From positions 5,642,001 to 5,706,000 of the forward strand of contig NZ_FYEY01000001.1 of assembly GCF_900187385.1 (NCBI RefSeq): a stretch of DNA of 64,000 bases, written 5' to 3'. Below the pieces are notes generated by a model. That model saw nothing but the letters and a program-made list of their open reading frames with translations, was not told the origin of the DNA and ran no database searches. A program made the position numbers and the translations under genes. The stretch is from Streptomyces sp. 2114.4. GTDB taxonomy: Bacteria; Actinomycetota; Actinomycetes; Streptomycetales; Streptomycetaceae. Of this stretch, positions 9,097-18,171 are shown in pieces; positions within the stretch are counted from its first letter, which is position 1, and every line of letters begins with the position of its first letter.

Positions 9097-10815
9097 TTAT
9101 CCGGAGTTTCTGCGCAGCCGGAACCAGTAGAACCCGTGGCCCGCGAGGGTCAGCAGGTACGGCAGCTCCCCGATGGCGGGGAAGCGGACGCCGCCGATGA
9201 GTTCCACCGGATGGCGGCCGCTGAACGACCGCAGGTCCAGCTCGGTGGGCTGGGCGAAGCGCGAGAAGTTGTGCACGCACAGCACCAGGTCGTCGTCCGC
9301 GCCCGCGGCGCCCGGCGACTCCCGCAGGAAGGCCAGCACCGCCGGATTGGTGGAGGACAGCTCGGTGTAGCTGCCGAGCCCGAACGCGGGGTTCTGCTTC
9401 CGGATCTCGATCATCCGGCGGGTCCAGTGCAGCAGCGAGGACGGCGAACTCATCGCGGCCTCGACATTGGTGACCTGGTATCCGTAGACCGGATCCATGA
9501 TCGTCGGCAGCGAGAGCCGGCCCGGGTCGCAGGAGGAGAACCCGGCGTTGCGGTCCGGCGTCCACTGCATCGGCGTCCGCACCGCGTCGCGGTCGCCGAG
9601 CCAGATGTTGTCGCCCATGCCGATCTCGTCGCCGTAATAGAGGATCGGCGAACCCGGCAGGGACAGCAGCAGGGCGGTGAAGAGCTCGATCTGATTGCGG
9701 TCGTTGTCGAGCAGCGGGGCCAGCCGCCGGCGGATTCCGATATTGGCCCGCATACGCGGGTCCTTGGCGTACTCCGCGTACATGTAGTCGCGCTCTTCGT
9801 CCGTGACCATTTCGAGGGTCAGCTCGTCGTGGTTGCGCAGGAAGATGCCCCACTGGCAGCCGGACGGAATCGCCGGGGTCTTGGCGAGGATTTCCGAGAC
9901 CGGATAGCGCGATTCGCGGCGCACCGCCATGAAGATGCGCGGCATGACCGGGAAGTGGAAGGCCATATGGCATTCGTCGCCGCCGACGCCGTAATCGCCG
10001 AAGTAGTCGACGACGTCCTCCGGCCATTGATTGGCCTCGGCCAGCAGCACGGTGTCCGGGTAATGGGCGTCGATCTCCGCGCGGACCCGCTTGAGGAAGG
10101 CGTGCGAGGCCGGCAGGTTCTCGCAGTTGGTGCCCTCCTCGGCGTAGAGGTAGGGCACCGCGTCCAGCCGGAAGCCGTCGATCCCCAGGTCGAGCCAGAA
10201 GCGCAGGGCGGAGATCATCTCCTCCTGGACCGCCGGGTTCTCGTAGTTGAGATCCGGCTGGTGGGAGAAGAAGCGGTGCCAGAAGTACTGCTTGCGGACC
10301 GGGTCGAAGGTCCAGTTGGAGGCCTCGGTGTCGACGAAGATGATGCGGGCGTCCGAGTACTGCTTGTCGTCGTCGGCCCACATGTAATAGTCGCCGTACG
10401 GGCCCTCGGGGTCGGTGCGCGACTCCTGGAACCACGGGTGCTGGTCGCTGGTGTGGTTCATCACCATGTCGATGATCACCCGCATGCCGCGGTGGTGCGC
10501 GGCGTCCACGAATTCCACGAAGTCGGCCAGATCGCCGAATTCGGGAAGTACCGCGGTGTAATCGGCGACATCGTAACCGCCGTCCCGCAGGGGGGATTTG
10601 AAGAACGGTGGCAGCCAGAGGCAGTCCACCCCCAGCCACTGCAGATAGTCGAGCTTCGCCGTGATGCCCTTGAGGTCGCCGATGCCATCGCCATTGCTGT
10701 CCTGGAAGGAACGCACCAGGACTTCGTAGAAGACGGCCCGTTTGAACCAGTCGGGATCGCGGTCCTTCGCCGGGGTGTCCTCGAACGTGTCGGGGACAGG
10801 CTCATTGACGATCAA
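9097..10815 (-). CDS. treS: Trehalose synthase TreS
   Basis: A 572-residue GH13 enzyme interconverting trehalose and maltose and, in complex with maltokinase, feeding maltose 1-phosphate synthesis. The barrel motifs are clear: [14 protein letters not shown], nucleophile D218 in [11 protein letters not shown], acid/base E260 in [16 protein letters not shown], and [11 protein letters not shown]. The start is a TTG at 10815 giving [13 protein letters not shown], the usual TreS N-terminus, with GGAGGG eight bases upstream. The TTG overlaps the glgE stop as TTGA, so translation is probably coupled. The open frame continues far upstream but only as a shadow of glgE. Confidence 0.93.
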   Translation of the reverse strand: MIVNEPVPDTFEDTPAKDRDPDWFKRAVFYEVLVRSFQDSNGDGIGDLKGITAKLDYLQWLGVDCLWLPPFFKSPLRDGGYDVADYTAVLPEFGDLADFVEFVDAAHHRGMRVIIDMVMNHTSDQHPWFQESRTDPEGPYGDYYMWADDDKQYSDARIIFVDTEASNWTFDPVRKQYFWHRFFSHQPDLNYENPAVQEEMISALRFWLDLGIDGFRLDAVPYLYAEEGTNCENLPASHAFLKRVRAEIDAHYPDTVLLAEANQWPEDVVDYFGDYGVGGDECHMAFHFPVMPRIFMAVRRESRYPVSEILAKTPAIPSGCQWGIFLRNHDELTLEMVTDEERDYMYAEYAKDPRMRANIGIRRRLAPLLDNDRNQIELFTALLLSLPGSPILYYGDEIGMGDNIWLGDRDAVRTPMQWTPDRNAGFSSCDPGRLSLPTIMDPVYGYQVTNVEAAMSSPSSLLHWTRRMIEIRKQNPAFGLGSYTELSSTNPAVLAFLRESPGAAGADDDLVLCVHNFSRFAQPTELDLRSFSGRHPVELIGGVRFPAIGELPYLLTLAGHGFYWFRLRRNSG

Positions 10816-12815
10816 TTGGGTGACCCTCCGATCGGTGAGGACGGTCGCAGCGACAGCACATGGGCGGGCGCGAGAGAGCGGCCCGGCTCCAGGCGCACAT
10901 AGTTGTCCCTGCCCCAGTGGTAGGTATCGCCGGTGAGCTCGTCGCGCACCGGAAAGGACTCGTGCCGGCCGAGGCCGAGTTCCGGCATGTCCAACGACAC
11001 CGTCGCCTCGTGGGTGTGGTGCGGGTCGAGGTTGACCACCGTGAGCACCGTGTCGGCCCGGTCGCCGTGCCCCTCGTGCTTGGAGAAGGCGAGGACGGCG
11101 TCGTTGTCGACGTGGTGGAAGTGCAGGTTGCGCAGCTGCTGCAGGGCAGGGTGCCGGCGGCGGATGCGGTTGAGCGCGGTGATCAGGGGGGCGATGGTGT
11201 GCCCCGCTCTGGCCGCCGCATCCCATTCGCGCGGCCTCAGTTGGTACTTCTCCGAGTCGAGGTACTCCTCGCTGCCGCGGCGTAGCGGCGTCGACTCGCA
11301 CAGCTCGTATCCGGCGTAGACGCCCCAGGTGGGGGAGAGGGTGGCGGCCAGGACGGCGCGTACTTCGAAGGCGGTACGGCCGCCCTCCTGGAGGTAGGCG
11401 TGCAGGATGTCCGGGGTGTTCACGAAGAAGTTGGGCCGCAGGTAGCTCGCGCTCTCGCCGGACAGCTCGGTCAGGTACTCGGTCAGCTCCTGCTTGGTGT
11501 TGCGCCAGGTGAAGTACGTGTACGACTGGTGGAAGCCGATCCGGGCGAGGGTGTGCAGCATGGCGGGGCGGGTGAAGGCCTCGGCGAGGAAGAGCACGTC
11601 CGGGTCGGTGCGGTTGATCTCGCCGATCACCTTCTCCCAGAAGGCCACCGGCTTGGTGTGGGGGTTGTCCACCCGGAAGATCCGTACGCCCTTGGCCATC
11701 CAGAAGCGCAGCAGGCGTTCGGTCTCGCGGACCAGCCCGCGGAAGTCGGCGTCGAAGGCGATCGGGTAGATGTCCTGGTACTTCTTCGGCGGGTTCTCGG
11801 CGTAGGCGACCGAGCCGTCGGCGCGGCGGTGGAACCACTGGGGGTGCAGGGTGACCCAGGGGTGGTCGGGCGAGCACTGCAGCGCGAAGTCCAGCGCCAC
11901 CTCCATCCGCAGCTCACGGGCGGTGCGGACGAAGTGGTCGAAGTCCTCGAAGGTGCCCAGGTCCGGGTGGAGGGCGTCATGGCCGCCGGCCGGCGAGCCG
12001 ATGGCCCAGGGAGAGCCGACATCGTCCGGGCCGGCCGACAGCGCATTGTTGGGGCCCTTGCGGAAGGAGGTGCCGATGGGGTGGACCGGCGGCAGATAGA
12101 CGACATCGAAGCCCATGGCGGCGACGGCCGGCAGCCGGTCGGCGGCGGTGCGCAGGGTCCCGCTGACGGCGGTGCCGTCCGGGGCCACGGTGGCGCCCTC
12201 GGAGCGCGGGAAGAGCTCGTACCACGAGCCGTACAGGGCCCGCCGGCGCTCCACGACCAGGGGCATCGGCCGCGAGACGGTCAGCAGTTCGCGCAGCGGG
12301 TGGCGGTCCAGCGCCGCGGTGACCTGGGGGGAGAGCGCCGCGGCGAGCCGGGTCGCGGCGGGCAGCTCGGGGTTGCGCAGGGTGTCCACGGCGCTGAGCA
12401 CCGACTCCCGGCCGTCGCTCTTGGGGACCTCCGAGGCGGCCCGCTCGTGGAGGTCGGCGCCCTCGGTGAGCACCAGCTCGGTGTCGATGCCCGCCGGGAT
12501 CTTCACGGCGGCGTGCCGCCGCCAGGTGGTGACCGGATCGGACCAGGCCTCGACGGTGAACGACCAGCGGCCCTCGACGTCGGGGGTGACCTCGGCGCTC
12601 CACCGGTCGCTGCCGGGTGCCTGCTCCCGCATCGGGGTCCAGGGGCCGCAGCGGCCGGCCGGATTGCGCAGCACCACGTTCGCCGCGACGGCGTCATGCC
12701 CTTCGCGGAAGACGGTGGCCGATACCTCGAAGGTCTCGCCCACCACCGCCTTCGCCGGGCGGCGGCCGCAATCGATCTGCGGGCGGATGTCCAGAACAGG
12801 AATGCGACCGATCAT
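10812..12815 (-). CDS. glgE: Maltosyltransferase GlgE
   Basis: A 667-residue GH13_3 enzyme that adds maltosyl units from maltose 1-phosphate to alpha-1,4-glucan. It is the first gene of the cluster. The nucleophile is D383 in [11 protein letters not shown] and the acid/base E412 in FLAEAFTRP. The N-terminal beta domain (residues 1-105) and length match Streptomyces GlgE (about 660-675). ATG at 12815 has an AGGTGA element four bases upstream. From memory, glycogen phosphorylase glgP often sits next to glgE in Streptomyces; it is not seen in the next 660 bases here. Confidence 0.94.
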   Translation of the reverse strand: MIGRIPVLDIRPQIDCGRRPAKAVVGETFEVSATVFREGHDAVAANVVLRNPAGRCGPWTPMREQAPGSDRWSAEVTPDVEGRWSFTVEAWSDPVTTWRRHAAVKIPAGIDTELVLTEGADLHERAASEVPKSDGRESVLSAVDTLRNPELPAATRLAAALSPQVTAALDRHPLRELLTVSRPMPLVVERRRALYGSWYELFPRSEGATVAPDGTAVSGTLRTAADRLPAVAAMGFDVVYLPPVHPIGTSFRKGPNNALSAGPDDVGSPWAIGSPAGGHDALHPDLGTFEDFDHFVRTARELRMEVALDFALQCSPDHPWVTLHPQWFHRRADGSVAYAENPPKKYQDIYPIAFDADFRGLVRETERLLRFWMAKGVRIFRVDNPHTKPVAFWEKVIGEINRTDPDVLFLAEAFTRPAMLHTLARIGFHQSYTYFTWRNTKQELTEYLTELSGESASYLRPNFFVNTPDILHAYLQEGGRTAFEVRAVLAATLSPTWGVYAGYELCESTPLRRGSEEYLDSEKYQLRPREWDAAARAGHTIAPLITALNRIRRRHPALQQLRNLHFHHVDNDAVLAFSKHEGHGDRADTVLTVVNLDPHHTHEATVSLDMPELGLGRHESFPVRDELTGDTYHWGRDNYVRLEPGRSLAPAHVLSLRPSSPIGGSPN

Positions 12816-13391
12816 GGGCTCACCTGAGTTTGTGGCGCTTTGCTAGGTTTTGTCCTTTGTATCCGCTCCGCGGCGGGGGTGCCGGGTGCGCGCATGGGCG
12901 CTCCTGTCCGCTTTCACTCGGCTGGCGGATGACGCGGCGGGGCGGGTCGGCGCTCCTCCGGCCTCCGGTCGGTGGTTCCCCCGGTGGACGCTGTGCAGGT
13001 GGGCGATGCGGGTGAGCACGGTGTGCCCGGTGCGCCCTCCCGTGGGCGGCGGCCGGGCGGCCGCCGGGCGGCCCGGCGGAGGGCGCCCCACGGGGAGGTG
13101 GCCACGGGCCCGCCGTGCGGCGGCGGACACCCTGCCGCCCCCTCGCGGGAGGCTGTGGCACGGCGCTGACACGGTCGGCGTTCGCCTCCTCAACTCGGTC
13201 TGATCACAGCGGAGTTGCGGTGTGCGGATGTCCGGTGCCGCGCCGGTTTCCCTCGGCGCCCACACCGCAGCCTCCCCCCAGGAGGTAGTCCGTACAAGAG
13301 CGCATGAGGGGGTGAAATCGGCCATATCGCGGGACGCGGCGGTAGGGGCTGTCCCGTAGGGAGAAACCCGGACGCTCCCGCGACGCGCGAA
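12816..13391. other. Gene-free region upstream of glgE
   Basis: About 575 bases with no supportable gene. Open frames on both strands here are Arg/Pro/Gly-rich and look random. The segment next to glgE (12816-12850) is less GC-rich and probably contains the glgE promoter and leader. The rest is GC-rich with short inverted repeats, for example around 13045-13100. Nothing else is recognised. Confidence 0.5.
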
Positions 13392-13426
13392 AGCGGTGCC
13401 CGGAGACGTTCTCTCCGGACACCGCT
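13392..13426 (-). terminator. Hairpin terminator after first M4 protease
   Basis: A 14-bp stem (13392-13405 with 13413-13426, one G-T pair, loop of seven) lies about 50 bases past the protease stop at 13479. On the minus strand a short T-run (CTTTC) follows. Confidence 0.7.
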
Positions 13427-13478
13427 CGCTGCGGGGTGCTCTCACCCCGAAAGGATCAGTGCGTGTGCACGCGGGGTG

Positions 13479-15110
13479 TTACTTGACGGCGACGCCGTCC
13501 CACGCGGCCTCGACACCCTTGACCTCGGGGCTGCCGGCCTTGTACAGGTCGGTGGCCGCCTTGACGGTCGCCTCACGGGCGGCCTTGTAGTCGGTATTCG
13601 AGGTCATGTACTCGGTCAGGGCCTTGAACCAGATCTTCTCGGCCTTGTCCCGGCCGATGCCCTCGACCTTCTTGTCGTCCTTCGTGGGGCTGTCGTACTT
13701 GACGCCACCGATCTCCTTCGGGCCGCTGCCCTCGGACAGCAGGTAGAAGAAGTGGTTGGCCACGCCCGAGGAGTAGTGCGGGTCGAGACCACCGGTGCTG
13801 GAGTCCCAGAAGTCCTTCGACTGACCGTCCTTGGACGGCTTGTCCATGTAGCGCAGCGGCTTGCCGTCACCGTTGATGTTGATCTTCTCGCCGATGAGGT
13901 AGTCGCCCGGGTCCTTGTCGTTCTTGGCGTAGAACTCGACCGACGTGCCGAAGATGTCCGAGGTGCCCTCGTTCAGGCCGCCGGACTCACCGCTGTAGGT
14001 GAGGTTGGCGGTGGCGGCGGTGACACCGTGCGACATCTCGTGCGCCGCGACGTCGAGGGCGGTCAGCGGGGCCTTGTCGCCCTCGCCGTCGCCGTACGAC
14101 ATGCAGAAGCAGTTGTCGTCCCAGAAGGCGTTGACGTAGTTCTTGCCGTAGTGGACGCGCGAGGTGGCACCCTTGCCGTCGCCCTTGATGCCGTTGCGGC
14201 CCTGGACCTTCTTGTAGTAGTCCCAGGTCTCGGCGGCACCGTAGTGGGCGTCGACGGCCGCGGTCTGCGGGTCGTCCGGCTTGCCGGTGCCCCACTTGTC
14301 GTCCTCGTCCGTGAAGGCCTTGCCCTCGCCGGACTCGCTGTTGCCGAGGTTGAGGGTCTTGTGACCACCGCGGTCGGCGTCGGTCAGCGTGAAGCCGCTG
14401 CCCTCCTTGGAGGTGCCCAGGTCGACGGAGCCGCTGAACTCGCTCTCGCCCTTGCCGGTGCGGATGTCGTCGTACTGGAAGATCTTCTTGCCGCTGTTGG
14501 CGTCGGTGATGATGTGCATCCGGCTGGGGGTGCCGTCCTTCTTGACGCCCTTGACGACGGTGTCGTAGGCGAGGACGGGGTTGCCGGAGGCGGCCCAGAC
14601 GACCTTCTTGGGCGTCTGCGCGTCGGCCTTCTTGCCGCTGAGCGACTTCACCGCGGTGCCCTGCGCCGACTGCGCGGCGGCGGTCGGGGCTATCTTCGCC
14701 GTGGTGGAGGCCACCTTGACCGTCTTCTTGGTCGACTTGGTGGTGCTCTTGATCGCGCCGCCCTTGGCGGTGTGCACGACCATGTCGCCGCCGAGGACCG
14801 GAAGGCCGGCGTAGGTGCGGTCGTAGCGGGTGTGCGTGGTGCCGTCGGCGTCCTTGATGACGTCCTTGACGACCAGCTTCTCCTGCGAGCCCAGGCCGAG
14901 TTCCTTGGCGGTCTGCGCCTTGGTGGCGCTCGCGTCACGCAGCAGTTCCGCGCGGTGCGAGGCGCTCAGCTTGAGCGGCGAACCGTCCGCGGTGGGGGCC
15001 TGGACGGGGGAGGCACCGGCGGTGCCCGCGGTGATGCCGGCGGCCACGAGGGCCGCCGCCGCGAGGGAGATACCGGCGATGCGGGTCTTACGGGACATGT
15101 GGGGGGTCAC
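13479..15110 (-). CDS. Secreted M4-family (thermolysin-type) neutral metalloprotease
   Basis: A 543-residue secreted zinc endopeptidase. GTG 15110 is chosen because AGGAG lies six bases upstream; the in-frame ATG at 15098 is too far from it. A Sec signal (residues 8-35, ending around TAGTAGASP) is followed by an FTP/PepSY-type propeptide (about 45-200). The M4 catalytic domain has the zinc motif HEMSH and third ligand in GLNEGTSDIFG. The C-terminal helical domain ends ...WDGVAVK. The propeptide is presumably cleaved autocatalytically, as in thermolysin. The neighbouring gene is a longer paralogue with almost the same catalytic core, so the pair looks like a duplication. Confidence 0.93.
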   Translation of the reverse strand: MTPHMSRKTRIAGISLAAAALVAAGITAGTAGASPVQAPTADGSPLKLSASHRAELLRDASATKAQTAKELGLGSQEKLVVKDVIKDADGTTHTRYDRTYAGLPVLGGDMVVHTAKGGAIKSTTKSTKKTVKVASTTAKIAPTAAAQSAQGTAVKSLSGKKADAQTPKKVVWAASGNPVLAYDTVVKGVKKDGTPSRMHIITDANSGKKIFQYDDIRTGKGESEFSGSVDLGTSKEGSGFTLTDADRGGHKTLNLGNSESGEGKAFTDEDDKWGTGKPDDPQTAAVDAHYGAAETWDYYKKVQGRNGIKGDGKGATSRVHYGKNYVNAFWDDNCFCMSYGDGEGDKAPLTALDVAAHEMSHGVTAATANLTYSGESGGLNEGTSDIFGTSVEFYAKNDKDPGDYLIGEKININGDGKPLRYMDKPSKDGQSKDFWDSSTGGLDPHYSSGVANHFFYLLSEGSGPKEIGGVKYDSPTKDDKKVEGIGRDKAEKIWFKALTEYMTSNTDYKAAREATVKAATDLYKAGSPEVKGVEAAWDGVAVK

Positions 15111-15271
15111 GCGTGCTCCTTCAACTTTGCCAAGAGGTGGGGGTGCAAAGCGATGCGGGTGTGACGTGCGTTCGGGAAGACTGCCATTCGAACGCGTGCA
15201 TGTCAGGAGGGTGTTCGGGTTTTGGCTGAAAAAAGTCCGTGGAGAGGTGAGCGCTGTTCGTATAACGGAGC

Positions 15272-15307
15272 TGGGCGTCACCCCCGAAGATCCGGAGGTG
15301 ACGCCCA
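15272..15307 (-). terminator. Hairpin terminator after second M4 protease
   Basis: An 11-bp stem TGGGCGTCACC (15272-15282) with GGTGACGCCCA (15297-15307), about 90 bases beyond the stop of the upstream protease gene. It separates the two paralogues, so the shorter protease probably has its own promoter in 15111-15270. Confidence 0.65.
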
Positions 15308-15398
15308 ACAGGCTTGCTCAGCAGGTCAGTTGTGAGCTGCGGTGATCCGCCGACCCGCTTGTGTCACACCAAGGTGACGGCCGGGTGCCGAGGTGCGG

Positions 15399-17678
15399 TC
15401 AGAACGTCAGCTTCCAGCCGTTGATGTAGCCGGTGTCCTGGGAGTAGACGTCCTGAACCCGCAACTTCCAGGTGCCGGAGGCCTTCTCCGAGGAGGCGTT
15501 GACCGTGTAGGTCGTCTTCACGTCGGCCGCCGAGTCGAAGGCGCTGGAGTTCTTCAGCCGGTAGGCCGTGCCGTCCGGGGCGATCAGGTCCACGACCAGG
15601 TCACCGCGGTAGCTGTGCACGATGTCCACCCCGACCTTGAGGGTGCTCGGCGCGTTGCCGGTGCGGCCGACATTGATCGGCGAGGTGACCGCCGCGCCCG
15701 CGTCCGGGATCGCCACGTCGTCGGCGTTCTCGAAGACATTGCCGCCGCCGGTCGCGTTGACCGTCCAGGTGAAGGCGGCGGTACCTGTCTTCTTCGCGGC
15801 GTCGGTGACCGTGACCGTCACATTGCTGGTGCCGGCCGTGGTCGGCGTACCGGAGATCAGACCGGTGGTCGCGTTGAGCGACAGCCCGGCGGGCAGGCCG
15901 GTCGCCGCGTACGACAGCGCGCCCGCGGTGCCGCTGCTCGCCTTGATCTGCAGGCTCGCCGCCTGGCCCACGGTGCTGGTCTGGTTGCCCGGGTTGGTGA
16001 CGGTGACCCCGCCGCCGTCCGGCACGCGGGCGCCGACGTTGACCGCCGCCCAGGTGTTGGCGACCGTGTTGTACGACGCGCTGCCCTGGCCGAACAGGTC
16101 CGCCGCGGCCTGCAGGGTGGCGGTACGGGCGCCCGCGTAGTTGGTGTTGGCGCTCATGTACTGGCTGAGTGCCTTGAACCAGACCTTCTCGGCGTTGGCC
16201 CGGCCGATGCCCGGGACCGGCAGGCCGTCGGAGGTCGGGCTGTCGTAGTGGACGCCCCCGATGTCCTTCGGGCCGCTGCCCTCGGACAGCAGGTAGAAGA
16301 AGTGGTTGGCGACACCGGACGAGTAGTGCACGTCCTTGTTGCCGACGCCACTGGACCAGTAGTCGGCCGAGGCGCCGTCCTTGGACGGCTTGTCCATGTA
16401 ACGCAGCGGGGTGCCGTCGCCGTTGATGTCGATCTTCTCGCCGATGAGGTAGTCACCGGGGTCGGAGGCGTTGTTGGCGTAGAACTCCACCGCGGTGCCG
16501 AAGATGTCCGAGGTCGCCTCGTTGAGGCCGCCGGACTCGCCGCTGTAGGTGAGGTTGGCGGTGGCCGCGGTGACACCGTGCGACATCTCGTGGCCGGCCA
16601 CGTCGATGGCGGTCAGCGGGGAGTTGTTGCCGCTGCCGTCGCCGTACGTCATGCAGAAGCAGCCGTCGTCCCAGAAGGCGTTGACGTAGCTGTTGCCGTA
16701 GTGCACACGCGAGTAGGCGCCCACGCCGTCACCGCGGATGCCGCTGCGGCCGTGCACGTTCTTGTAGTAGTCCCAGGTCTCCTGCGCGCCGTAGGCCGCG
16801 TCGACACCGGCCGTCTGGGCGTTCTGCGGCGTGCCGTCGCCCCAGGTGTCGTCCGCGTCGGTGAACAGCGTGCCGGTCCCGGAGGATCCGTGCCTGAGGT
16901 CGTACGTCTTGTGGCCTCCGCGCGTGGCGTCGGTCATCGAGAAGTTCGGCGCCGAGCCGGAGGTCCCGAGGGTGACCTTGCCGCTGTACTCGCTGTTGCC
17001 GATGCCCTTCTCGATCCCCTGGTACTCGAAGATCTTGGCGCCGGTCGTGGCATCCGTGATGACGTGCAACTGGCTGGGGGTGCCGTCGTCCTGCAGCCCG
17101 CCGACCACCGTCTCGTACGCCAGCAGCGGCTTGCCGTCGGCGACCCAGACCACCTTGCGCGGTGCCTTCGCGGCCTCGGTCTTCTTCGACCCGAGTGCCC
17201 GCGCGGAGGTGACGGCCTTCGCCTCGGCCGCGGCCGGCTTCACCTTCGCGGTGGTGCTCGCGACCTTGATCTGGGAGCGCACGGCCTTGGTGACGCCCTT
17301 GAGCGTGCCGCCCTTGTTCTCGTGCACCACGAGGTCGCCGCCGAGGACGGGCAGCCCGTCGTAGGTGCGCTCGTAGCGGGTGTGGACGGTGCCGTCGACG
17401 TCCTTCGAGACGTCCTTGACGACCAGCTTCTCCTGCGCGCCGAGCTTGAGCTGCCGCGCGGTCTCGGCGGTGGTGGCACTGGCTGCCCGTATCAGCTCCG
17501 CACGCTGGGACGGGGACAGCTTGGCCGGCAGTGCGCCGGGATCGGGGGTGGCATGCGTGGTGCCGGGCCGCGGGGCGGCCGCCGTGCCGGTACCGGCCTG
17601 GACGCCGACTGCCAGCATTGCCGTGACGGCGACGAGTGCGCCGGTCGCAACGGCGCGTCCATGGGGGGTGCGTCTCAC
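15399..17678 (-). CDS. Secreted M4 metalloprotease with Ig-like and P domains
   Basis: A 759-residue secreted zinc protease. GTG 17678 has AGGAG five bases upstream; the frame is open for 55 more codons but without coding character. Order: signal peptide (about 1-35), FTP/PepSY propeptide, M4 core with zinc site HEMSH and GLNEATSDIFG, a putative-Ig (He_PIG) repeat (about 550-640, LPAGLSLNATTGLISGTP), and a C-terminal P/proprotein-convertase domain (about 645-759, HSYRGDLVVDLIAPDGT and WKLRVQDVYSQDTGYINGW). P domains usually stabilise subtilases; here it is attached to an M4 core. It may assist folding or substrate binding outside the cell. Confidence 0.92.
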   Translation of the reverse strand: MRRTPHGRAVATGALVAVTAMLAVGVQAGTGTAAAPRPGTTHATPDPGALPAKLSPSQRAELIRAASATTAETARQLKLGAQEKLVVKDVSKDVDGTVHTRYERTYDGLPVLGGDLVVHENKGGTLKGVTKAVRSQIKVASTTAKVKPAAAEAKAVTSARALGSKKTEAAKAPRKVVWVADGKPLLAYETVVGGLQDDGTPSQLHVITDATTGAKIFEYQGIEKGIGNSEYSGKVTLGTSGSAPNFSMTDATRGGHKTYDLRHGSSGTGTLFTDADDTWGDGTPQNAQTAGVDAAYGAQETWDYYKNVHGRSGIRGDGVGAYSRVHYGNSYVNAFWDDGCFCMTYGDGSGNNSPLTAIDVAGHEMSHGVTAATANLTYSGESGGLNEATSDIFGTAVEFYANNASDPGDYLIGEKIDINGDGTPLRYMDKPSKDGASADYWSSGVGNKDVHYSSGVANHFFYLLSEGSGPKDIGGVHYDSPTSDGLPVPGIGRANAEKVWFKALSQYMSANTNYAGARTATLQAAADLFGQGSASYNTVANTWAAVNVGARVPDGGGVTVTNPGNQTSTVGQAASLQIKASSGTAGALSYAATGLPAGLSLNATTGLISGTPTTAGTSNVTVTVTDAAKKTGTAAFTWTVNATGGGNVFENADDVAIPDAGAAVTSPINVGRTGNAPSTLKVGVDIVHSYRGDLVVDLIAPDGTAYRLKNSSAFDSAADVKTTYTVNASSEKASGTWKLRVQDVYSQDTGYINGWKLTF

Positions 17679-18171
17679 ACTGACTCCTTCTGCGGTGGCC
17701 GCCTGAGTGGCGAGGCGGCCGAGGGGGACCGGGCGGCGAAACGGCCGTCCGGGCAGAGCGAGGCAGAACTCTTGGAGCGTGTGGGGGGAGACGTACGGGT
17801 GGTGCTGGGCGTACGGGTGGTACGGGCAGTACGGGTGGAGCACGTGGAACCTGCGGCCACCGCGGGATGTGGTGCTGTGGGGATCCGTGCGGCGGTTGCG
17901 GGGAAGAGTCCCACCACCGGTGGCTTGTTGTCAGGCACCGTTCAACGAATTGGCCGGAAACCGTCCGTTGCGCGAAATCGGTGTTCGGAACCCGGACGGC
18001 CCGTGATCGGCCGCGCGATCCGTTCCCGCCCGTTCAAACCTCGGAAAGCTGTGGGAAGCGCAGCTCATAGCCGTCCGGATCCCGTCCTGGGAAGATCCCG
18101 CCGGCGGGGGGCCTTGACGGTCTCCGGGGGCGCCCTTGCGGGCTCCCGAGGGGCGGAGCGAGCGGCCGGGG
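17679..18171. other. Protease upstream region with 18-base tandem repeat
   Basis: About 490 bases without a supportable gene. Near the protease it must hold the promoter. At 17793-17846 the element GTACGGGTGG recurs three times exactly 18 bases apart (17793, 17811, 17829). Open frames through it encode PY- or YGW-rich shadow peptides with no start signals. The 17930-18060 part is lower in GC. The part next to 18172 holds an imperfect inverted repeat. Confidence 0.5.

Noticed and set aside
10816-11877. Extension of the treS frame upstream through glgE
   Set aside because: The residues before MIVNEPVPD are Arg/Pro/His-rich and lie within the GlgE coding region in another frame. TTG 10815 with GGAGGG is the real start.
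12843-13445. 200-codon minus-strand frame upstream of glgE
   Set aside because: Arg/Pro/Thr-rich composition, no ribosome site and no motif; it overlaps the protease terminator.
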